Below are positions 57,615-64,000 of a stretch of 64,000 nucleotides of DNA, one piece after another. The notes beneath the pieces were generated by a model. The model saw nothing but the letters and a program-made list of their open reading frames with translations, did not search any database and was not told the origin of the DNA. This DNA is from Ketogulonicigenium robustum (lineage in GTDB: Bacteria > Pseudomonadota > Alphaproteobacteria > Rhodobacterales > Rhodobacteraceae). The stretch spans positions 1,919,501 to 1,983,500 of the forward strand of contig NZ_CP019937.1 of assembly GCF_002117445.1 (NCBI RefSeq), written 5' to 3'. A program made the position numbers and the translations under genes. How positions within the stretch are numbered: the stretch's first letter is position 1; each line of letters opens with the position of its first letter.

Positions 57615-57884
57615 ATGGGCACAAACACTTTCAGCGACGACTTTAAGCGAGACGCGGTCGCTCAGATCACGGAGCGGGGCTACCCGGCCAGAGAGGTTTC
57701 GGAGCGGCTCGGGGTGAGCACGCATTCTCTCTATGCGTGGAAACGCAAGTTCGCGAAGACGGCATCAGGCGAGACCGAGAAAGATGCTGAAATCCGGCGC
57801 CTGAAGCGGGAGTTGGCGCGGGTCTCCGAGGAGCGTGACATCCTAAAAAAAGCCACCGCGTATTTCGCCAGGGATGCAAAGTGA
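57615..57884 (+). CDS. IS3-family transposase OrfA
   Basis: This 89-aa protein has the helix-turn-helix FSDDFKRDAVAQITERGYPA with REVSERLGVSTHSLYAWKRKF and a coiled coil (DAEIRRLKRELARVSEERDILKK). A run of seven A (57845-57851) near the end is the expected -1 frameshift site. The ATG follows AGGAGG. It is of a different subgroup from the OrfA at 52197-52469. Confidence 0.93.
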   Translation: MGTNTFSDDFKRDAVAQITERGYPAREVSERLGVSTHSLYAWKRKFAKTASGETEKDAEIRRLKRELARVSEERDILKKATAYFARDAK

Positions 57885-58756
57885 GATACGCGTTTGTGGC
57901 CGAGCATCGGGGTCAATTTTCTGTCCGGGCCATGTGTCGATGCCTGAGCATCCAACAGAGTGGGTTCTATGCCTGGCTACAGGCTCCGCTGAGTGCGCGC
58001 GCCCAAGAGGACAAGCGACAGACCGAGCTGCTGCGGAACGCTTGGACTGAGAGCGGCAAGGTCTACGGCTATCGCAAGCTGCATGACGATCTGGTTGGGC
58101 TGGGCGAAAGCATCTGTCCGAACCGGGTTGCCCGGCTGGCGCAGCTTGCGGGGATTAAGGCGGAGATCGGCTATAAGCGCCGCCCTGGCAGCTATGGTGG
58201 CAAGCCATCGGTCGTGGTCGACAATACTCTCGACCGGCAGTTCGACGTCGATGCACCAGACAGGGTGTGGGTGACTGACATCACCTACATTCGGACGCTT
58301 GAAGGCTTCGCCTACCTCGCGGTGGTCATCGACCTCTATTCCCGGCGCGTGATTGGTTGGTCGATGCAAAGTAGGCAGACAACGGATGTTGTTTTGCAGG
58401 CCCTGCTCATGGCCGTCTGGCGGCGCAAGCCGAAGGGAAAGGTGCTAATTCATTCGGATCAGGGCAGCCAGTTCACCAGCATGGACTGGGCTGCATTCCT
58501 GCGGGCTCACAAGTTGGAGCATTCGATGAGCCGCCGCGGCAACTGCCACGACAACGCGGTTGCCGAGAGCTTCTTCAACCTCCTCAAGCGCGAGCGGATC
58601 AGGCGCAGGACCTACCGGAGCCGCGAGGAAGCAAGGCAGGACATGTTCGATTACATCGAGATGTTCTACAATCCGAAGCGCAAGCATGCGAGGAATGGGA
58701 TGCTGTCGCCCGCCGACTTCGAACGGCAGCAAATGATGAGACGCGAAGGCGTCTAA
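57881..58756 (+). CDS. IS3-family transposase OrfB
   Basis: This 291-aa DDE transposase has Asp in WVTDITYIRTLEGFAYL, Asp in IHSDQGSQFTSMD and Glu in NAVAESFFNLLKRERI, with the conserved YNPKRKHARNGMLSPADFE end. It starts with GTG overlapping the orfA stop (GTGA) and its stop codon lies within the right inverted repeat. It appears complete and may be active. Confidence 0.93.
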   Translation: MRYAFVAEHRGQFSVRAMCRCLSIQQSGFYAWLQAPLSARAQEDKRQTELLRNAWTESGKVYGYRKLHDDLVGLGESICPNRVARLAQLAGIKAEIGYKRRPGSYGGKPSVVVDNTLDRQFDVDAPDRVWVTDITYIRTLEGFAYLAVVIDLYSRRVIGWSMQSRQTTDVVLQALLMAVWRRKPKGKVLIHSDQGSQFTSMDWAAFLRAHKLEHSMSRRGNCHDNAVAESFFNLLKRERIRRRTYRSREEARQDMFDYIEMFYNPKRKHARNGMLSPADFERQQMMRREGV

Positions 58757-58885
58757 GAAACTCGGGGCTATTCAATCTGCGCCCCGGTCTCCCAAGTATG
58801 CAGTTCGCTCTCTCACAGCATTTACCGCTCGGATGAAGTCCAAAATGACGATGGGGTACCTCGTGCGAGTCCTTTACTGCCATTA

Positions 58886-58933
58886 GCGATCTGGCGGCCA
58901 GTTTTTAAGGCAAAACCATGCCTGCCAGATCGC
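58886..58933. repeat. inverted repeat after the hydrolase gene
   Basis: GCGATCTGGC (58886-58895) and GCCAGATCGC (58924-58933) are perfect 10-bp arms around a 28-bp centre that itself holds a small GGC/GCC hairpin and, on the minus strand, a T-rich tract. It lies 15 bp past the hydrolase stop and may terminate that transcript. Confidence 0.5.
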
Positions 58934-58947
58934 GACTTCGCCAATGA

Positions 58948-59640
58948 TCAGGAAACAGCCTCAACCGCCTCGACGATCAATTGCGTAACCTCGATAGGTT
59001 TGGATGCCAGCGAGGCATGCCCCGCATCGAGGCTGATCACCTTCTTCGGCTCCATACGTGCCGACATTATCTTTTGATTTTCCGGGTTGATCATACGATC
59101 CGCCGTGGAAATCTGATACCAGCAGGGCTTTTTCTTCCAAGCAGGCGCGGTGATCGTGTCGCCGAAGGTCGAGCCAAGCGGGGCCTTTTGCGTCACCGAC
59201 ATCACCCATGCTGCCTCCGGGTCGAGATCCTGGCAGAAGCTCTCATGGTATTTGTCGAAGTTGATCCACAGATAGCCGTCACTGTCGGGCTCGACGGCGG
59301 AAAATGCCGCCGGTGGGTTTTTCTCGGTAATCGCGCCGGGGCTTTCACCAGCATCTGGCGCAAATGCTGCGATATAGACAAGCCCTGCCACATTGGGCAT
59401 ATCGCCCGCCTCAGTGATGACCGCACCACCATAGGAATGGCCGACGAGGAGGACTTTGCCCTCTTGCTGCGCGATCATCTGGCGCAGACGCCCGGCGTCA
59501 TCGGCAAGCGACGTCAGCGGCAACTCAACCGCACGCACATTGTGATATCCCAAACGATCCAGCTCGGGGATGACCTTGCTCCAATGCGCGGCACCACCCC
59601 AGAACCCGTGGACAAGGATGATTGTCATCGTCTTTTCCAT
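58948..59640 (-). CDS. alpha/beta hydrolase
   Basis: This 230-aa serine hydrolase has the nucleophile elbow GHSYGG (Ser about residue 70), the oxyanion strand ILVHGFWGGAAHW at the N-terminus, and the catalytic His in DAGHASLAS near the C-terminus. It matches the small esterase/acetone-cyanohydrin-lyase-like hydrolases often adjacent to AraC regulators. The substrate is unknown. The ATG at 59640 follows GAGG; a 30-residue longer frame has no ribosome site and lacks similarity. It is divergent from an AraC gene 62 bp away, which probably controls it. Confidence 0.85.
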   Translation of the reverse strand: MEKTMTIILVHGFWGGAAHWSKVIPELDRLGYHNVRAVELPLTSLADDAGRLRQMIAQQEGKVLLVGHSYGGAVITEAGDMPNVAGLVYIAAFAPDAGESPGAITEKNPPAAFSAVEPDSDGYLWINFDKYHESFCQDLDPEAAWVMSVTQKAPLGSTFGDTITAPAWKKKPCWYQISTADRMINPENQKIMSARMEPKKVISLDAGHASLASKPIEVTQLIVEAVEAVS

Positions 59641-59702
59641 AGCAAACCTCACACAAAGATAGCCGTTGTCCTGAGATGATAGCCGAGGCATGATATCAAT
59701 CA

Positions 59703-60617
59703 ATGACAGTTTCCTCTGAATACTTTGCACAAACGCCTGATTTGTCGGACTCGCTTTCCGATGTGCTGACGGCAGTGCGGTTCACCGGCGGCCATCTGTC
59801 ACTTCACGAGGCTGCGCCTCTGACCTCGGTGGCCTTCGACGCTGGGCAACGCTCGTTGCTGATCGTGCGGACGGGGACCTTGCGTCTTCGCTGCGATGCC
59901 GGGGAGGATGAGATAGAGCTAGGTGAAGGCGACATCGTTCTGTTGCCATTCGCGTCCGGATTTTCGCTCGCCGCATCGGCGCAACCTGCCCGAGCGAACA
60001 CCGCGCATGCGAGCGCGGCATGGCTACGCGGCACCTTCCATCTTGATCCACATTTCGCAGAGCGGCTTTTGTCGTGCTTGCCGCACGTCATGGTGCTGCG
60101 TCAGGTCGATCATGGCGCGATGGACTGGCTTGAAACAGCGTCGCGCTTTGCGCTGAGCGAGATACAGACGCCCGAACCCGGCGCAGGTGTCATGGTCTCG
60201 CGTATTTTGGAATTGCTGCTGATCCGTGTTCTGCGGCTATGGGCCAAAGAACCCAAAGCGCAGGCAAGCTGGCTTTTGGGCGCGGCAGACCCTGCCATTG
60301 GGCGTGCGTTAAGCGCAATGCACATTGCGCCCGCGCAGCCTTGGTCGGTTGCAGAGCTGGCGAAAGTGGCGGGGCTGTCACGCACCGTCTTTGCATCACG
60401 TTTTTTGACTTTGGTTGGTCAGCCGCCCTTGCGCTATCTGATCGGTCTTCGCCTCGACAAGGCTGCGGAGCTTTTGAAACGGACAAGGCAAAGCCTATGG
60501 GAGGTCGCCGAGGCCACAGGCTATACCTCCGACGCGGCGTTCAGCAGGGCATTCAGGGCACGGTTTGGTCAGAGCCCGGCCCAATGGCGCAAGAACCCCT
60601 TACTGGGCCAGGCCTGA
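59703..60617 (+). CDS. AraC-family regulator, cupin type
   Basis: This 304-aa regulator has an N-terminal cupin_6 sensor (VLTAVRFTGGHLSLHEAAP, then LLIVRTGTLRLRCDAG) and a C-terminal AraC domain: VAELAKVAGLSRTVFASRFLTLVGQPPLRYL and LWEVAEATGYTSDAAFSRAFRARFG. Such regulators are normally autoregulated and control the adjacent divergent gene, here the hydrolase. The ATG at 59703 is the first plausible start. It is convergent with tniB, 200 bp away. Confidence 0.88.
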   Translation: MTVSSEYFAQTPDLSDSLSDVLTAVRFTGGHLSLHEAAPLTSVAFDAGQRSLLIVRTGTLRLRCDAGEDEIELGEGDIVLLPFASGFSLAASAQPARANTAHASAAWLRGTFHLDPHFAERLLSCLPHVMVLRQVDHGAMDWLETASRFALSEIQTPEPGAGVMVSRILELLLIRVLRLWAKEPKAQASWLLGAADPAIGRALSAMHIAPAQPWSVAELAKVAGLSRTVFASRFLTLVGQPPLRYLIGLRLDKAAELLKRTRQSLWEVAEATGYTSDAAFSRAFRARFGQSPAQWRKNPLLGQA

Positions 60618-60819
60618 GCGGCGACTTTGGGGAATGCTGCCCCGCAGCACTGCGGCCGTCCGACCGACGGCAATGGGCCGAAAGCGGCCCTCACCTCTTG
60701 CCGCTTCGTTTTGGCGGCTCGTGGTTGCGCGCCTCGAACGCCGCAAAGCTGACATCCTCGCCACAACCGTTTACATTGATCGCCTACAACCTATTTCCTG
60801 ACTTCCTCCACACACCCTT

Positions 60820-61782
60820 TTATCCCCGTTCCCAAAGCTCAAACATCTTATCCTCCCGGAACAAGCGCTCGTAGTCCTCAATCGTGAACGGCGAATAGCC
60901 TGTGGCCAGCCCTGCCCTGGCGGTGAACGCGCGGCAAAAATGTGCACGATCTATCTGCTTGCCCCCATCCGCGCTCGCGGAAACACACGCATCAATCAGA
61001 AGCTCGATCACGAGCCCCCACCTGTTCGCACAAGCACGGACCAACCGGCGATAGAAATCAAGCGTTGCAAGTGGGGCAAAGTCCAATCCGGCCCGCTCGG
61101 CGTAAGCAAAGCACAGACTGTTTAATTCGTGGCGATCCTCGGTCGTATCCAAACGAATTCGGTTGAATCGTACAGGGCGCAACAGATAGGCAAGTTGCTC
61201 TTCGCTGGCGATATGGCCCACCAGTTCATTGACGCCGGAAAGCACGAGCATAAGGGGCCAGTCGGGATGCTTCAAAATTGATTTAAAGCTATCGAGGATC
61301 ATCGATCGTCCCTCGGCGCTTCTTTTAGGAAAGATGTGCTGGCACTCATCGTAATGAATGCCGTGCACACCCTGTGCTTTTGCCTGGAACCGCACCATGT
61401 CCCATATTTCGCGCTGGGTCATTTTTCCCCTGGTGGGCATTCGCAGGCCTTCCCGAAGCGTATGTAAGCCCAGGTCCTTCCAAGTCATTGTGCCCGCGAG
61501 GACGACGCTGACGATCTGGGCCGGACGGCCATCGGGCATAAGCGTCTGACCATCGTTAATTTTCGACAGAAGGTGCGCTGTTTCAGCCGACTTTCCAATT
61601 CGGGAGGGTCCTGTCACAAGCAGCCCCCGCGCCTCAAATGGTCGTCCGAGGGATGCTTTCGACCAATAATCGGTCAACATCCATTCAAATTCAGCCCGCA
61701 GCATCTGGGCGCGCTGAAACGCATAGTGCGCCCCGCGCAGGCCCGCAAAGGCGTTCGCCACAGAATGGTTTATAAATGTCAT
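60820..61782 (-). CDS. tniB: TniB/TnsC-like transposition ATPase
   Basis: This 320-aa AAA+ ATPase selects target DNA for a DDE transposase. Walker A is VTGPSRIGKSAETAHLL (about residues 55-70) and Walker B is GIHYDECQHIF, with a sensor stretch LVLSGVNELVGH. These are the hallmarks of TniB/TnsC of Tn5053/Tn7-like elements. It is cotranslated with tniA (4-bp overlap). No tniQ or resolvase follows; instead an AraC gene converges on it after 200 bp of unremarkable sequence. Confidence 0.9.
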   Translation of the reverse strand: MTFINHSVANAFAGLRGAHYAFQRAQMLRAEFEWMLTDYWSKASLGRPFEARGLLVTGPSRIGKSAETAHLLSKINDGQTLMPDGRPAQIVSVVLAGTMTWKDLGLHTLREGLRMPTRGKMTQREIWDMVRFQAKAQGVHGIHYDECQHIFPKRSAEGRSMILDSFKSILKHPDWPLMLVLSGVNELVGHIASEEQLAYLLRPVRFNRIRLDTTEDRHELNSLCFAYAERAGLDFAPLATLDFYRRLVRACANRWGLVIELLIDACVSASADGGKQIDRAHFCRAFTARAGLATGYSPFTIEDYERLFREDKMFELWERG

Positions 61783-63968
61783 TCGAACTTGCCGTCGATG
61801 TGCGGGCGTACAAAAACAGGATCCGCCGGATCGGATTGTGCTAGCGCACGACCCTCGTCAATGTTTCGGCCGAAATCAGCCGCACCATTTTGCTCCATCC
61901 CCCAAAAAGCTGGATTTGACAGGTTGCCGGGCGCCACTGTCCCAACAGTCACCGCGGGCTTATAGGCATGCATGCCTGTCGTTAAGCGATCCGCCTTTGC
62001 CTGTGCTTCTTCAATCGTCATGTAGCTACGCGGAATATCCCGCTCGATGGCAAGTTTACGCAGATACCGAAACTGCTCGTCACGCATTTTCGCCAGCGCA
62101 AGATCAAAATCCGTGTTTTTGTAGGGGTCAGCGGCACGCACAGCCTCTGCAACCGCAAGGAATTCGGCGAGAGACATATCACGCATCTGCGTCCAGCTGA
62201 GGTCTGCGTGAATGTAATCTGGGCAATCTTGAACCAAGACGGTCACATCGTTGATACAGTCAGGGTTGATGTAAACCTCAACCTTGCGATGAGGACCGTC
62301 GCGGTGGCGCTGAAGCTCCGGCGAGTTGTATGGCAGGCCGAATACTTTCACCCCTTCATCCGTAATGGTTGCGTTCCGTTTCCAACCGAAATGCAGGCGC
62401 AGGTCCTGAGGCGAAATCGTGGAAATCGCCCATCCTTCTTCGGCGAGGCGCCTAGCTGCTTCGATCGGTTTCTGGCGAAGGAACGTGTCACCATGGTGGA
62501 TCTCGTTCGGATAGTCATCGACCAGATATTTTGTCACCATCGCGTAAAGCTCGTCGCGGACAAAGGTGGCTGACCGCGACGCGTCATACCCCTTGAGGTG
62601 GCCCGCTCGGCGTCCCGTATATCCGTGAAGCAGATTTAGAAGTCGCCCCTCCATTGAGCCGAAAAAACGCTCTACGTATGGTTTGTCCCCCGAGTGATAG
62701 GCGCGCACGCTGATGAACTGACTATTGGCACCAAGCAAAGCAGTCGCCACTTTACCGTTTCTCACGCCCGGCCCGTTATCGACCGTCACGCACGCGATGC
62801 CGACTGGCGGCATGGGATCGCATACGCAATCGTAGATCACCTTCTCTCGCTCCTTACTGCGCATAGCCATTCGAAGGGTCTGCATCGTGGCTTCGCGGTT
62901 AGGAGCGTCCGTGAGCACCCAACCTAGGGGCATGCGCGTTGCAACATCCAGCGCGAGCACGAGAAACAGCCGTGTCTTGACGTAATCGTCAAGTTCCTCA
63001 AGCATTTCACGCTGTTCTAGGCTCAGGCGCTGCCAAATCCCTAGGTGGCGCACGATGGCAAGGATGGATAGCTTGCATTCATCAACTTCTACGAGTTCAC
63101 CCACCATCAACGCCGGAGTGTCTGTTCGACCCCGCGTACGGTTATTGGTGGCCACCCTCTCTCCATCACGCGCGATAGCAAGGGCCGTAGCTCCGATTGC
63201 ATTGATTTCATTTGAAATGGTTCTGGTCGAAACAACCTTGAGTTCAGTGAGCTCGTTAGCCCTCCTCTTAACATTCTCGATGAGAACAAGATCCTTGTAT
63301 CGACGGTGCACCGCCGCTGCCGTCGGCTTTTTGAGGTCTAATGCGACATCCTCGATAGCCTGACGGATGAGCTCAGCCGTACGCCAGCATATACGTCTTT
63401 GACGATTTCCGCGTAGCCATGTCTGGTCGGCTAAAGCCATATCGTCATAGTCGGAGCCGATATATCGTTGCCAATATAGCTTCAGCGTGCGGCCACATGG
63501 CAGAAAAGCACCCTCACGGGTGCCACCTCCACGCGGGGCCAAGTGGATCGGTCGCTTAGTGTAGTATTGACGCGCTATCTCGAGGATGGCGCGCTTGGTC
63601 TTGGGTTCATCAAGAGATGCAGCCGTGACTGCAGTTCCGCGAACGACACAAGCCTCTACACCGAGGCACAGCGCTTTTCGAAATTCAAGATCATCTCTAG
63701 CTTTCTCCGTCAGCTGTCCCTTATGAAATCGGCCATTATCTCGGATTCGTCGGGACGCCTCATCCGATTTACTGTGGATGTGCGATTGCGACGCGCTTTG
63801 ATGCGCTGATTTGGCCAAGAATTCCTGGAGAGTCCAAATCTCGACATCGCCGCCATCCATGCTCTCCGCACGAAACGATCCATCCGTAGAGGGTTTCAAC
63901 AAGTGAGATCTACCGTGCACCGTCAACTTAGTTCCTGACACAACAAAAGGCTTGAATTTCAGACTCAT
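61779..63968 (-). CDS. tniA: TniA/TnsB-like DDE transposase
   Basis: This 729-aa transposase has N-terminal helix-turn-helix DNA-binding regions, an rve/DDE core and a Mu-transposase-like C-terminus. Visible catalytic residues are Asp in VGELVEVDECKLS, Asp in ACVTVDNGPGVRNGK and Glu in KPYVERFFGSMEGRLLNLL. The size fits TnsB/TniA of Tn7-like elements (about 560-700 aa). The ATG at 63968 follows GGAGGCG; the frame to 63983 begins with TTG. The transposon end and its terminal repeats should lie just beyond the window's right edge. Confidence 0.9.
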   Translation of the reverse strand: MSLKFKPFVVSGTKLTVHGRSHLLKPSTDGSFRAESMDGGDVEIWTLQEFLAKSAHQSASQSHIHSKSDEASRRIRDNGRFHKGQLTEKARDDLEFRKALCLGVEACVVRGTAVTAASLDEPKTKRAILEIARQYYTKRPIHLAPRGGGTREGAFLPCGRTLKLYWQRYIGSDYDDMALADQTWLRGNRQRRICWRTAELIRQAIEDVALDLKKPTAAAVHRRYKDLVLIENVKRRANELTELKVVSTRTISNEINAIGATALAIARDGERVATNNRTRGRTDTPALMVGELVEVDECKLSILAIVRHLGIWQRLSLEQREMLEELDDYVKTRLFLVLALDVATRMPLGWVLTDAPNREATMQTLRMAMRSKEREKVIYDCVCDPMPPVGIACVTVDNGPGVRNGKVATALLGANSQFISVRAYHSGDKPYVERFFGSMEGRLLNLLHGYTGRRAGHLKGYDASRSATFVRDELYAMVTKYLVDDYPNEIHHGDTFLRQKPIEAARRLAEEGWAISTISPQDLRLHFGWKRNATITDEGVKVFGLPYNSPELQRHRDGPHRKVEVYINPDCINDVTVLVQDCPDYIHADLSWTQMRDMSLAEFLAVAEAVRAADPYKNTDFDLALAKMRDEQFRYLRKLAIERDIPRSYMTIEEAQAKADRLTTGMHAYKPAVTVGTVAPGNLSNPAFWGMEQNGAADFGRNIDEGRALAQSDPADPVFVRPHIDGKFE

Positions 63969-64000
63969 GCTTCGCGCCTCCAAATTCGCGATTCCTGCGC

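Larger units (their letters stand above)
57556..58774 (+). mobile_element. IS3-family element, 1219 bp
   Basis: The ends are 30-bp inverted repeats (57556-57585 and 58745-58774) identical at 26 of 30 positions, starting TGAATAGCCCC and ending GGGGCTATTCA. OrfA and orfB fill the element. The flanking triplets CCT and ATC differ, so no target duplication remains, as with the other IS in this region. Confidence 0.92.

Overview
The window reads as a chromosomal segment of a GC-rich alphaproteobacterium, probably a member of the Rhodobacterales. The evidence is the codon usage, tightly packed operons with ATGA/GTGA overlaps, a PcaQ/PcaR-type protocatechuate regulon, and periplasmic PQQ- and GMC-type dehydrogenases that recall Ketogulonicigenium and its relatives. 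The genus is inferred from remembered protein families; no search was run. About 1-50.6 kb is ordinary, dense host DNA. About 50.9-64 kb is a mobile, partly decayed and visibly AT-richer region.

Layout. 1-4.6 kb holds the end of an MFS transporter, then a secreted ThuA-domain protein, a MxaJ/XoxJ-like binding protein and a PQQ alcohol/sugar dehydrogenase whose metal site carries the Asp-X-Asp pair typical of lanthanide enzymes. 4.7-9.2 kb is a complete five-gene branched-chain-type ABC importer. 9.25-19.7 kb is a complete 4-hydroxybenzoate/protocatechuate pathway: pobA with a divergent AraC regulator, pcaDCHGB-pcaQ, pcaIJF and a divergent pcaR. A PcaQ box and a PcaR-like operator are visible. 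The importer next to pobA probably supplies the aromatic substrate. 19.8-22.9 kb holds an Hsp70-like protein, a PEP-mutase/isocitrate-lyase-family enzyme and Ada.

22.9-32.2 kb holds a three-subunit membrane dehydrogenase of the gluconate-dehydrogenase type (di-haem cytochrome, GMC flavoprotein, Tat-exported small subunit), a TonB receptor, a secreted lactonase-like beta-propeller and a secreted acid phosphatase with a passenger-like tail. 32.3-40.7 kb is a peptide-type uptake and hydrolysis module: GntR regulator and M20 peptidase, divergent from an oligopeptide ABC importer with its own M20 peptidase and a fused double ATPase. 41.0-47.7 kb is a galactofuranose surface-glycan locus (GT25, DUF707, GlfT-like transferase, UDP-galactopyranose mutase, ABC exporter). 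47.7-50.6 kb has small hypothetical proteins and a TerC-family protein behind a highly structured leader.

50.9-64 kb contains a broken IS407-group element cut by an intact IS3-family element, which abuts a serine-recombinase fragment; a flavin-reductase-fold protein; a decaying COG3910 ATPase; a 1.1 kb non-coding stretch with iteron-like GAAGCAT repeats and a 57-bp hairpin; a two-gene operon (DGQHR-domain protein plus HEPN-like protein) that is the best candidate for an undescribed defence-type system; a second IS3-family element; a hydrolase/AraC pair; and the TniA/TniB transposition genes of a Tn7/Tn5053-like element with no tniQ in the window.
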